Assembly (NCBI RefSeq): GCF_001748225.1
Contig: NZ_BDFE01000016.1
Coordinates: 1 to 64,000 of the forward strand
Direction: 5' to 3'
DNA length: 64,000 nt
Origin: Desulfoplanes formicivorans
Lineage (GTDB): Bacteria > Desulfobacterota > Desulfovibrionia > Desulfovibrionales > Desulfomicrobiaceae
In this document: positions 54,489-63,006 of the stretch, piece by piece
Position numbering within the stretch: the first letter of the stretch is position 1
Layout of the letters: each line of letters begins with the position of its first letter
Made by a program: the position numbers and the translations under genes
The notes under the pieces: generated by a model
What the model was told of the DNA's origin: nothing
The model's input: the letters and a program-made list of their open reading frames with translations, nothing else
Databases searched by the model: none

Positions 54489-55502
54489 ATGCAGGAAGCC
54501 GTGCTCTATGAACAGTACAACGCCGACACGATCCGTTGTGGTCTCTGTGCCCACCGATGCGTTATCCGAAACAGGCATCGGGGGTTGTGCGGAGTCCGGG
54601 AAAACCGGGACGGCAAACTCGTTTCCCTGGTTTACGGAACAATCATTGCCGAACATGTTGATCCTGTTGAAAAAAAACCTCTTTTCCACTACCTTCCCGG
54701 CTCCACGACCTTTTCCATTGGAACCGTGGGATGCAATTTCCACTGTACCCATTGTCAAAATGCGGATATTTCCCAATTTCCCCAGGAACATGGCGGGTCC
54801 ATCGTGGGACAGAAGCGCACCCCCCAGGAGATCGTAGACCAGGCTCGGGCCCATGGATGTGCATCCATAGCCTACACCTACAACGAACCAACCGTGTTCA
54901 TGGAATTTGCCCACGACACGGCCAAACAGGCTGCCCAACACGGCATCGGCAATATTTTTGTGAGCAATGGGTACATGACCCGCGAGGCAGCCGAATATAT
55001 TGCCCCGTATCTTGATGCCATCAACATCGACATCAAGGGATTTTCGCAATCTTTTTACAAAGACGTGTGCAAAGCCAGCCTTGAACCGGTTCTGGATACG
55101 GTCAGAACCATGCATGAAGCTGGTGTCTGGGTGGAAGTGACCACGTTAATCATTCCCGGGCATAACGACAGCGACCAGGAACTGGAACGCATTGCGGATT
55201 TCATTGTTTCCGTGGACCCTCATATTCCCTGGCATGTGACCCGGTTTCATCCGACCTATCTGATGACCGATGTTCCTCCAACACCCATCACGACCCTTCG
55301 CAAAGCACGGCAAATCGGCCTTTCCAGGGGGCTTGCCCATGTTTATGAAGGCAATATTCCAGGTACCGGGGATGAAAACACGTACTGCCCGGATTGCGGG
55401 GCCTTGTGTGTGGAACGTTACGGTTTCGGGATCAGGACCAATGAGCTTGTCCATGGCAGATGTCCCCAATGCCATGCCAGACTGCACGGTATTTTCGTCT
55501 GA
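54489..55502 (+). CDS. amrS: AmmeMemoRadiSam system radical SAM enzyme
   Basis: 337 residues. The radical SAM cluster motif is Cys82-x3-Cys86-x2-Cys89 (GCNFHCTHCQNADI); the family marks are the N-terminal CGLCAHRCVIRNRHRGLC and the C-terminal CPDCG..CPQCH pairs. The AMMECR1 and Memo partners are not in the window. ATG 54489 has GGAGG upstream. The substrate is unknown. Confidence 0.9.
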   Translation: MQEAVLYEQYNADTIRCGLCAHRCVIRNRHRGLCGVRENRDGKLVSLVYGTIIAEHVDPVEKKPLFHYLPGSTTFSIGTVGCNFHCTHCQNADISQFPQEHGGSIVGQKRTPQEIVDQARAHGCASIAYTYNEPTVFMEFAHDTAKQAAQHGIGNIFVSNGYMTREAAEYIAPYLDAINIDIKGFSQSFYKDVCKASLEPVLDTVRTMHEAGVWVEVTTLIIPGHNDSDQELERIADFIVSVDPHIPWHVTRFHPTYLMTDVPPTPITTLRKARQIGLSRGLAHVYEGNIPGTGDENTYCPDCGALCVERYGFGIRTNELVHGRCPQCHARLHGIFV

Positions 55503-55622
55503 TCAGGCAAACAGTCGGGATGCATGGGCCAGGGATGGCCTTTGGGGATAAAAAAGGCTTGTTTACCAGCCAAAAAATAACTATCCGTGCCATGTTCATC
55601 AATTTTATCCACGGAGCCTGTC

Positions 55623-55976
55623 ATGCATGAACTGTCCATAGCCGAAGGGTTGCTCGACATCATCAAGGAAGAGATGGCCAAGAACAACGTGACCAAGCTG
55701 TTGTCCATCAAGATCGTTCACGGTCAGATGGCTTCCGTGGTCCCCGAGGCCCTGGACATGGCATTCAAGGCCTTGACCGTGGATACCCCCATGGAGGGGG
55801 TCCGGCTGGAAATGGAAGAGATTCCCACCAGGGTCAGATGCTGCCAATGCAAATTGGAATTCTCCCCTGTTGAGGATGATATCTACCTGATGACCTGTCC
55901 CCAATGCGGGGCGGAATTGGGCCATGAAATCCTCAGCGGAAAAGAATTGTATATTGAAAGTATTGAGGCCGAATAA
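55623..55976 (+). CDS. hypA: Hydrogenase nickel incorporation protein HypA
   Basis: 117 residues. His2 (MHELSIAEGLL) is the expected nickel ligand, and a zinc site is formed by Cys73, Cys76, Cys92 and Cys95 (CCQCKLEF, CPQCG). HypA delivers nickel to the large subunit of [NiFe(Se)] hydrogenase together with HypB, encoded 107 bases downstream on the same strand. Confidence 0.93.
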   Translation: MHELSIAEGLLDIIKEEMAKNNVTKLLSIKIVHGQMASVVPEALDMAFKALTVDTPMEGVRLEMEEIPTRVRCCQCKLEFSPVEDDIYLMTCPQCGAELGHEILSGKELYIESIEAE

Positions 55977-56083
55977 ACCGGATCAGGCGCACCCAGCCCG
56001 GGAAATTCATTCCGGTTCATTGAAACCGGTCCGGCCTGATCATCCCACGTTGTCCGCACAAGACCAGCAAGGAGAGAAGCTAC

Positions 56084-56740
56084 ATGGAAATACCCGTTAT
56101 CAGAAACATCCTCGAAGCCAATGACCGCATCTCCGAACAATTGAGAAACATGTTTCGGCAGATGCACATCCTCACCCTCAATCTCATGAGCTCCCCGGGA
56201 TCGGGCAAGACCACTCTTCTTGAAAGAACCCTCACCGACCTCAAGGAAGAATTCACCATGGCGGTCATCGAAGGTGACGTCATGACTTCCAACGACGCCA
56301 AACGGGTTGCGGCAACAGGAGCCCAGGCCCTGCAGATCAATACCGATGGCGGGTGTCATCTGGACAGTTCCATGGTGCTGCAGGCCTGCAATCAGATGCA
56401 ACTTGACGATACGGACATCTTGTTCGTGGAAAATGTGGGCAATCTGGTCTGTCCGGCGGAATTCGAAGTGGGAGAGGATTACAAGGTAACCATCCTGAGC
56501 GTCACCGAAGGGGATGATAAGCCTGAAAAATATCCCCTCATGTTTGCCGAATCCAAGGTCATGATCCTGAACAAGATTGATCTGCTCCCCTATGTGGATT
56601 TCAGCCTGGAGCGGGCCACCCGCTTTGCCAGCCAGCTGAACAAGGATATCAAGGTATTTCCGGTTTCCGCACGCACCGGCGAAGGCATGGATGCCTGGTA
56701 TGAGTGGCTTCGTCAGGAAGTGGCGACCAAAAAAGCCTAA
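56084..56740 (+). CDS. hypB: Hydrogenase nickel incorporation GTPase HypB
   Basis: 218 residues. Walker A SSPGSGKTTL (39-44 core), IEGDVMTSNDAKR, ENVGNLVCPAEF, NKIDLLP. It lacks the His-rich N-terminus and the CxxCGC nickel-storage motif of some HypB proteins, so it is the compact type. GGAGAG precedes ATG 56084. It partners HypA in GTP-dependent nickel insertion. Confidence 0.93.
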   Translation: MEIPVIRNILEANDRISEQLRNMFRQMHILTLNLMSSPGSGKTTLLERTLTDLKEEFTMAVIEGDVMTSNDAKRVAATGAQALQINTDGGCHLDSSMVLQACNQMQLDDTDILFVENVGNLVCPAEFEVGEDYKVTILSVTEGDDKPEKYPLMFAESKVMILNKIDLLPYVDFSLERATRFASQLNKDIKVFPVSARTGEGMDAWYEWLRQEVATKKA

Positions 56741-56766
56741 CATCTACCCGGAAACGGGCTCCAATT

Positions 56767-58146
56767 ATGCATTTTCCCAAGGAACTGCCGTGTGAGGCCA
56801 TTTTGGACAGTATTGGTGACGGGGTATTCACCGTGGATCTGGAATGGAACATCACCTACTTCAACACGGCAGCTTCCCGGATCACCAAGATCGCGCCAGA
56901 GGATGCCAGGGGCAGAAAATGCTGGGAAGTTTTCAGATCAAGCATTTGTGACGGAGCATGCGCCCTTGGACGAAGCATGGAACAACAGCAGCCCATTGCC
57001 AACAAGTCCATCTTCATCATCCGCCCTGACGGCAAAAAGATTCCCGTGAGCATCAGCGCAGCCCCCCTGCACGACAGGCAGGGACGAATCATTGGCGGAG
57101 TCGAAACTTTCAGGGATTTGAGTGCCATTGCCCAGATGCGCCGCAGCCTCAGGGGCAAGTACACCTTTGAGGATATTGTCGGTAAAAGCCCGGCCATTTC
57201 CAAAATTTTCGCCATCTTGCCGCAAATTGCCAAAAATCCGGCCACGGTACTGCTTACCGGAGAATCAGGAACCGGCAAGGAACTCTTTGCCAGGGCCATT
57301 CACAACCTGAGCCCCCGAAAATCCGGCCCCCTCGTATGCGTCAATTGCGGCGCCCTTCCGGAAAATCTGCTGGAATCGGAACTCTTCGGCTACAAGGCCG
57401 GTGCCTTTACTGACGCCAAAAAGGACAAACCCGGCCGCTTCAAGCTCGCCCATGGGGGCACCCTCTTTCTGGATGAAATCGGGGACATGCCCCTTTCCAT
57501 CCAGGTGAAGCTTCTCAGGGTGCTTCAGGAAAAAACCTATGAACCCCTTGGTGCCACCCGCAGCGAAAAAACGGACGTCCGGATCATTGCGGCATCCAAC
57601 AAGAACCTCATGGACCTGGTCCAGCAGGAACGCTTCCGTCTGGATCTCTACTACCGTCTCAATGTGGTCCAGCTGGAACTGCCGCCTTTGAGAAAACGGC
57701 GGGAAGATCTTCCCCTGCTCATTGATCACTTCATCCAGCGGCTCAATCTTCTCCAGGGAAAGGACATTCTGGGTGTCTCGGAAGACGTGCTCGCCCTGCT
57801 CATGCGTTGCGACTTCCCGGGAAACATCAGGGAACTGGAAAATATCCTCGAGTATGCGTTCATCCTGTGTTCCTCGGGATTCATCCAGGTGGAACATCTT
57901 CCGGAATATCTGCAGCCCAATCAGCCCGCCCCGCCGTCTGCCCATGATGCAGCATCATCCCCCAGGACACTGGAGGATATCAAATGCAAGGCGGTTATGG
58001 ACGCTCTTGCCCGCAACAAGGGCAAAAAGATGCAAACCTGCCGAGAACTGGGCATTTCCAAGGATACCCTGCGCCGCATGCTCGCACGTTGCTCCCAGGC
58101 ATCAGCTCCTCACAACCAGAACCGCAATCAGGGACACAAATCATGA
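56767..58146 (+). CDS. PAS-containing sigma-54 activator (GAFTDA variant)
   Basis: 459 residues: PAS domain at 1-120 (ILDSIGDGVFTVDLEWNITY), AAA+ at 140-380 (GESGTGKELFARA, GGTLFLDEIGDM), HTH at the C-terminus (MQTCRELGISKDTLRRML). The sigma-54 contact loop is GAFTDA rather than the usual GAFTGA. The PAS part (about residue 45-75: CWEVFRSSICDGACALGRSM) has two Cys that may sense redox or ligate metal. It follows hypB by 26 bases and probably regulates hydrogenase maturation or hydrogenase genes. Confidence 0.85.
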   Translation: MHFPKELPCEAILDSIGDGVFTVDLEWNITYFNTAASRITKIAPEDARGRKCWEVFRSSICDGACALGRSMEQQQPIANKSIFIIRPDGKKIPVSISAAPLHDRQGRIIGGVETFRDLSAIAQMRRSLRGKYTFEDIVGKSPAISKIFAILPQIAKNPATVLLTGESGTGKELFARAIHNLSPRKSGPLVCVNCGALPENLLESELFGYKAGAFTDAKKDKPGRFKLAHGGTLFLDEIGDMPLSIQVKLLRVLQEKTYEPLGATRSEKTDVRIIAASNKNLMDLVQQERFRLDLYYRLNVVQLELPPLRKRREDLPLLIDHFIQRLNLLQGKDILGVSEDVLALLMRCDFPGNIRELENILEYAFILCSSGFIQVEHLPEYLQPNQPAPPSAHDAASSPRTLEDIKCKAVMDALARNKGKKMQTCRELGISKDTLRRMLARCSQASAPHNQNRNQGHKS

Positions 58147-58814
58147 AACGTGACCATCAGGATATGTTCACCTCCATGCCCCTTTGTCCCCTGGGCATCC
58201 CCCATCTTCTTCTGGGCATCTATATCCTGATTTTTCTTCTTCTGGGATATGCCCCCTACGACCGGGGAGTCTGGGTGGCCGAAAATCTGCCCATAGTGCT
58301 CATTGTTCTCGGCCTGGTTCTGACCTTCAGGAAACACCGGTTCTCGGACACAGCCTACGGCCTCATGGCGGTTTTGATCTTTTTGCATACCATCGGGGCC
58401 CATTACACCTTTTCCCGGGTTCCTTTTGACCTGATCACGGATACCTTCGGGTTCACACGCAACCATTTTGACCGCATCGCCCATTTCAGCGTGGGCTTTT
58501 ACGCCTTTGCCGCTGCCGAGCTTCTCCTGCACCGCCGATGGGTCGTCTCCAGAACCATCCTCATGCTGTTTCCCCTTTTCTTCATCTTTTTCGTGGCTGC
58601 CGGGTATGAAATCCTGGAATGGATCTTTGTGATGATCATGGACCCTGATGCCGGAATGGCCTTCCTCGGTGTTCAGGGAGATCCCTGGGATGCGCAAAAG
58701 GATATGCTCGCCGACGGTTTGGGCGCCATCACCGCCCTGATCCTCTTTGGGGCCATGCATTACCGGGAAATCAGGGATCTGCCATCAGCATTTGCCTCCA
58801 CCAGACCCCACTAA
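58143..58814 (+). CDS. DUF2238 (YjdF-like) membrane protein
   Basis: 223 residues, about six membrane helices. Marks of DUF2238 are VPFDLITDTFGFTRNHFDRI, HFSVGFYAFAAAELL and DPWDAQKDMLADGLGAI. The start overlaps the stop of the preceding regulator by four bases (ATGA), implying translational coupling. Function unknown. Confidence 0.8.
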   Translation: MKRDHQDMFTSMPLCPLGIPHLLLGIYILIFLLLGYAPYDRGVWVAENLPIVLIVLGLVLTFRKHRFSDTAYGLMAVLIFLHTIGAHYTFSRVPFDLITDTFGFTRNHFDRIAHFSVGFYAFAAAELLLHRRWVVSRTILMLFPLFFIFFVAAGYEILEWIFVMIMDPDAGMAFLGVQGDPWDAQKDMLADGLGAITALILFGAMHYREIRDLPSAFASTRPH

Positions 58815-58822
58815 CCCCGCTT

Positions 58823-59719
58823 CTATTCCATGCGCCGCCGGTACAGGCTTCGCATCAGCCGTCGGAGACCAAAGGCTTGGGGCTGCAGATTTTGGGGCAC
58901 CTCAAATCCGTCCAGGACAAAATCCCGTGGAGTCATCCAGGGATACACCACGTTTTCGGGAAATGCCCCGGCAATATCCTGACGCACACATTCCCTCCAG
59001 ATGGGCACATCCCTGGGCTGCAACCCCAACATTTCATAAACAGCCGTATCCAATGCAACGGTATCCATACTGGCACCCACCATGGAGCAGTCAAAAGGTT
59101 CCCCATGGGTCGGCCCGGTTTTGTGCATGGCAATGATGCCGTCCACAAGAGAAAGGGTGGGGGGAAGCGCGCGCATGAGATGGACAAAAAAGGCAGGAAA
59201 CTGCCCCTTGCGGTCGCCGTGCCTGCAGTGGATAAGGGGTTTCCTGAATCCGCAAACCGTACCGAAAAGATTTTTCACGCCTGCGGATATACGCATCTGA
59301 CAATGAGCCTTGAGCTTGGGAAGATTGACCACCAAAGCGGCTTCCAGGGCCTTGCGGGAAATTCCGGAAGTAAAATGACCGAAATGTTTGGTAACCGGAA
59401 CGTCCAGGGTCACCAGTTCCACATCCAGATCCTGAAGAGCTTCCAGCAGACCGCAGGCTTTGGCAACCTTGCGGGCCGAACCAAAGGCCGGTGAATCACC
59501 AATGACCCCGCGACATCCCTTGGAAAGAAAATACCTGGCCACCGCCCGCACCACGGCCGGATGGGTGCAGGCAAGGGTTGCCTTGCGCGAGGAAATCAGA
59601 TTGGGCTTGATGAGCACATAGCCGGTGGAAGGGACAACAACCGGCAGAGCCTCCAGAAGCCGAAATACCACCGGCTCCACATGTTCATAGGAATCAACCT
59701 GCTGTAAAAAGACTTTCAT
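58823..59719 (-). CDS. DUF362 family protein
   Basis: 298 residues: IKPNLISSRKATLACTHPAV, GDSPAFGSARKVAK, VNLPKLKAHCQMRISAGVKN, HGEPFDCSMVGASMDTVALD match the DUF362 domain, which occurs alone or fused to ferredoxin domains in anaerobes. No ferredoxin Cys clusters remain in this copy. Start at 59719 or ATG 59722 behind a G-rich sequence. Function unknown. Confidence 0.8.
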   Translation of the reverse strand: MKVFLQQVDSYEHVEPVVFRLLEALPVVVPSTGYVLIKPNLISSRKATLACTHPAVVRAVARYFLSKGCRGVIGDSPAFGSARKVAKACGLLEALQDLDVELVTLDVPVTKHFGHFTSGISRKALEAALVVNLPKLKAHCQMRISAGVKNLFGTVCGFRKPLIHCRHGDRKGQFPAFFVHLMRALPPTLSLVDGIIAMHKTGPTHGEPFDCSMVGASMDTVALDTAVYEMLGLQPRDVPIWRECVRQDIAGAFPENVVYPWMTPRDFVLDGFEVPQNLQPQAFGLRRLMRSLYRRRME

Positions 59720-59761
59720 CATCACCCCCCCCAAGACGTCCCTGGTTGCGCCATAAAAAAA

Positions 59762-59788
59762 ATCCCGGAAGAAATCTTCCGGGATTGC
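59762..59788 (-). terminator. Terminator of the coiled-coil gene
   Basis: AATCCCGGAAG/CTTCCGGGATT hairpin with a T8 run on the minus strand, about 20 bases downstream of the gene at 59808. Confidence 0.8.
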
Positions 59789-59807
59789 AAGCGCCATGCA
59801 TGAAAAG

Positions 59808-60239
59808 TTATTGGGCAGCCGCAGCAAATTCCTTCTGGATATCATCAAGAAGCTGCCGGGCCTGAAGAATCTTGGCGGCCTGTTCCTTGGATGCGGCCTG
59901 AGTGCCCAGATAGGCGGCCTTGTTGGCCATTTCCTGGGTCATGGTGCCCATGAGCATGTATTTGGTTTTTTGAGGCAGGGTCTTGAGGGCGGCAACATCC
60001 TGTTCAAGGGTCACCACACGTGATTGCAGACCGTTTAAGGCCTCCACCTTGTGCCTGAGTTCGGTAAAATTCTGCCTGAACCCGAAATAAAAAACCACCA
60101 GCAATATGATGGACATGATGGAGATGGCAATGGCCACCTTGCCCGAATCCTTGCGGGTGTCGATCAAGTCCTTTTGCACGTCTTCGGCGTAGTTCACACT
60201 CTGATTTTCCGTCTGCATATCCTGTTCACGGGCTTCCAT
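59808..60239 (-). CDS. Membrane-anchored coiled-coil protein, 143 aa
   Basis: A polar N-terminus is followed by one membrane helix (VAIAISIMSIILLVVFYFGF, about 35-54), then a coiled coil (LRHKVEALNGLQSRVVTLEQ) and an Ala/Gln-rich helical C-terminus. ATG 60239 has GGGAGAG upstream. No family or function recognised. Confidence 0.65.
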   Translation of the reverse strand: MEAREQDMQTENQSVNYAEDVQKDLIDTRKDSGKVAIAISIMSIILLVVFYFGFRQNFTELRHKVEALNGLQSRVVTLEQDVAALKTLPQKTKYMLMGTMTQEMANKAAYLGTQAASKEQAAKILQARQLLDDIQKEFAAAAQ

Positions 60240-60427
60240 TCTTCTCTCCCTTTACTCGGCACATATCAGGTACATCTGGCTGCGGCCAACCGGCCATGAA
60301 TCATTGTCGTGTATCCAAAATTCCTTCCAAAGGCAAGACAGTCCATCCTTCAGGACCAAGGGATCAATCCAGGAATGACAACGTTTTTGCCGGGTTCCCC
60401 TGTCGCCTGACGTCCGTCAACTGCTTG

Positions 60428-61807
60428 TTAATTGATCATGCTCTGCAAGGGCGCGGGAATGAGTCCGCCCCGACGCACAAAGACCTTTGAAGCACCTGGA
60501 GAACGAACCGGCATGATCTCGGCCTCGCCGAGCAATCCGCCGAATCGGGCCATTTCCCCGGCCTTTTTGCCGGGCACGGGAATAATGCGTGTGGCCGTGG
60601 TCTTCTTGTTGATCATGCCAATGGCCATTTCATCGGCAATAATGGCCGAAAGGGTTTCAGCCGGGGTATCCCCGGGCAGGGCAACCATGTCCAGACCAAC
60701 CGAACAGACCGCGGTCATGGCCTCAAGTTTTTCCAGGCAAAGATCGCCACAACTGGCTGCCCCTGCAATATTCAGATCTTCGGTCACGGGAATAAAGGCT
60801 CCACTGAGTCCGCCCACCCGGGAACTGGCAAAGGCTCCGCCCTTTTTCACCGCATCATTGAGCATGGCCAGAATGGCCGTGGAACCGGGCACACCAATAT
60901 TGCGCAGACCAATGGCCTGAAAAATTTCCCCCACACTGTCCCCCACATTGGGAGTCGGGGCCAGGGAAAGATCCACGATCCCGAATTGTACGCCCAGCCT
61001 GTCGGCCACATTCTTGCCGATGAGCTGCCCGGCCCGGGTAACCTTGTAGGCGGTCTGCTTGATGACCTCGGAAATCTCGCCCAGGGAGGCATCAGGGTTG
61101 CTCGCCAGGACACGATCAATGGCCTTTTTCACAACGCCAGGTCCGCTGACTCCCACATTGATCACCGAAGAGGGTTCCCCTACGCCCAGGTACGCCCCGG
61201 CCATGAAGGGCACATCTTCGGGAATGTTGGCAAATACGCACAGTTTGGCACAGGCCAGGCCATCCCTGTCGGCGGTCATGTCTGCAGCACGCTTGATGAT
61301 GTGGCCCATTTTGGCCACTGCATCCATATTGATCCCGGCCCGGGTGGTGGCCACGTTCACGGAAGCGCAGATGCGCTCGGTCACGGTAAGGGCCTCGGGA
61401 ATGGACTCGATCAGGGCCATATCCCCCGACGCCATCCCCTTTTGCACGAGACATCCGAATCCGCCAATGAAGTCAATATTCACTTCCTTGGCGGCCTGGT
61501 CCAGGGTCCTGGCTATGGAAACCATCTGGGGAGCCGCAAACGGGGCGCCCACCACACCAATGGGACTGATGGCAATGCGTTTGTTGACGATGGGAATGCC
61601 GTATATATCCCCGAATTCATCGCAGACCTTGACCAGATCAGCGGCCAGACCGGTTATCCGCTCATAGATGGCATCCTGAAAACGGTGCACATCATCCGAG
61701 GCACAATCAAACAAATTGATGCCCAGGGTAACAGTACGCACATCCAGGTGTTCGTTTTTGACCATCTCTATGGTTGACAGGACTTCACGTTCAGTAAGCA
61801 TCTTCAT
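60428..61807 (-). CDS. UPF0210 (DUF711) family protein
   Basis: 459 residues. Signature segments include TLGINLFDCASDDV, GIPIVNKRIAISPIGVVGAP, NINVGVSGPGVVKKAI-type stretches and FIPVTEDLNIAGAASCGDL. DUF711 proteins are found beside ACT-domain proteins, as here (182-residue ACT protein upstream). Start may be ATG 61807 or, with better GAGGA spacing, 61801. A link to amino-acid metabolism is inferred from the neighbour; function unknown. Confidence 0.85.
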   Translation of the reverse strand: MKMLTEREVLSTIEMVKNEHLDVRTVTLGINLFDCASDDVHRFQDAIYERITGLAADLVKVCDEFGDIYGIPIVNKRIAISPIGVVGAPFAAPQMVSIARTLDQAAKEVNIDFIGGFGCLVQKGMASGDMALIESIPEALTVTERICASVNVATTRAGINMDAVAKMGHIIKRAADMTADRDGLACAKLCVFANIPEDVPFMAGAYLGVGEPSSVINVGVSGPGVVKKAIDRVLASNPDASLGEISEVIKQTAYKVTRAGQLIGKNVADRLGVQFGIVDLSLAPTPNVGDSVGEIFQAIGLRNIGVPGSTAILAMLNDAVKKGGAFASSRVGGLSGAFIPVTEDLNIAGAASCGDLCLEKLEAMTAVCSVGLDMVALPGDTPAETLSAIIADEMAIGMINKKTTATRIIPVPGKKAGEMARFGGLLGEAEIMPVRSPGASKVFVRRGGLIPAPLQSMIN

Positions 61808-61861
61808 TCCTCATTTCAAACAATGGCAGCCTAATATAGGGCAGATTGTGTCTGATTCAGC

Positions 61862-62410
61862 TCAGATCCGGTTGATGCATTCGAAAATTTCCCGATGCTG
61901 CACGGAATAATCAAGTCCGAGCTCGCGACATGTTGCCTCAAGATCACGCCGAAGCATGGCATGATCCAGGGACGCAGGGAAATCAATCTCGAAAATCATG
62001 ATAAAACGGGGATCATCCGTTTCCATGTGGCTGACGGCCTTGAGTTCGCTGATATTGCCACCTGCCCGCTTGATAACCTCGGACACCCTGGCTACCTGTC
62101 CCTGGCAATCGGGCCCGCTGGTGGTCACGACAAGGGGCTTGGTCGGCTGTGCTCCCCGCTTTGGGGGGGAGGCAGCCGTGCGAACGATGACGCTTAACTC
62201 CAAAGGCTCCAGTGCCTGCTTGAGGTCAGCCTTGAGATTATCCAGACAGGACGAGGGACAATCAACCAACAGGATGGCCGCAAACTCGGCCTGTAAAATG
62301 GTCTGGGAAATATCCTCGATATTGCACCCATGGGCATAAAGAATGTTCGAGACAGTAGCCACAATCCCCGGACGATCCTGCCCCAAGACGGATACCACAA
62401 TTTTTTTCAC
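61862..62410 (-). CDS. ACT-domain protein (UPF0237-like), 182 aa
   Basis: Two ACT-type modules: KKIVVSVLGQDRPGIVATVS and LVVTTSGPDCQGQVARVSEV, an amino-acid-binding regulatory fold. GTG 62410 has AAGGAGC upstream; the longer reading has no conserved residues. It sits in the usual pairing with UPF0210. It probably binds a small molecule to regulate that protein. Confidence 0.8.
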   Translation of the reverse strand: MKKIVVSVLGQDRPGIVATVSNILYAHGCNIEDISQTILQAEFAAILLVDCPSSCLDNLKADLKQALEPLELSVIVRTAASPPKRGAQPTKPLVVTTSGPDCQGQVARVSEVIKRAGGNISELKAVSHMETDDPRFIMIFEIDFPASLDHAMLRRDLEATCRELGLDYSVQHREIFECINRI

Positions 62411-62430
62411 TGTTTGTGCTCCTTGAACGA

Positions 62431-62901
62431 TCACAGGTTGAGCAAAGCCCGGATTTCCCGACGGACAATATCCATGTACCGGGGAAAGGCCTTTTGCAAC
62501 ACAGGGGTCATTTCCATTTTCCACGTATTCAGTTCCTTGGGCTCGATTCCCAGCACCGTGAGTTCCGGTTTGTTGCCCAGCAGTTCAGCCATCTTCAGGG
62601 AGTCCAGCAGATCAATGTCGTGAAGCGAAAGGGCCTGGTTCTTGTTTTCCCGCAGATCCTTTTCTTCATGCCGATAGATGGTTCCTGGCTCTCGACCACC
62701 CCGTACCGCATCGAGAACCAGAAGTTTTTCATATTCCTGAAACAGATAAAAAATATCCTGGGTAAAGGTTCCCCCATCAATAAAATCCACCCGGTCCAAC
62801 GGCCAGTCTGCTTCCTTTTGCAGTTCCTGAACCGCATAGACCCCCACGCCTTCGTCCATGAGCAGAAGATTTCCCACCCCGAGAACAAGCAATTCTTTCA
62901 T
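62431..62901 (-). CDS. Hydrogenase maturation protease
   Basis: 156 residues, HyaD/HybD type: LVLGVGNLLLMDEGVGVYAV with the nickel-binding Glu17, Asp in LVLDAVRGG, and His in ALSLHDIDLL. It cleaves the C-terminal extension of the hydrogenase large subunit after nickel insertion. It follows the hysA gene on the same strand behind a terminator-like hairpin, so it is likely the dedicated HysA protease. Confidence 0.88.
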   Translation of the reverse strand: MKELLVLGVGNLLLMDEGVGVYAVQELQKEADWPLDRVDFIDGGTFTQDIFYLFQEYEKLLVLDAVRGGREPGTIYRHEEKDLRENKNQALSLHDIDLLDSLKMAELLGNKPELTVLGIEPKELNTWKMEMTPVLQKAFPRYMDIVRREIRALLNL

Positions 62902-62945
62902 CGCACAATCTCCACAATTACAAATGCCTTGCTGACGGATACGAA

Positions 62946-62972
62946 AAAAGGCCGGACAAGATCCGGCCTTTT
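62946..62972 (-). terminator. Terminator downstream of hysA
   Basis: GGCCGGAT and GTCCGGCC form a stem, with a T-run on the minus strand, between hysA and the protease gene. Confidence 0.7.
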
Positions 62973-63006
62973 AGGTTCTTTGGGCGCTGGTTGTCCAGCA
63001 CGAGGT

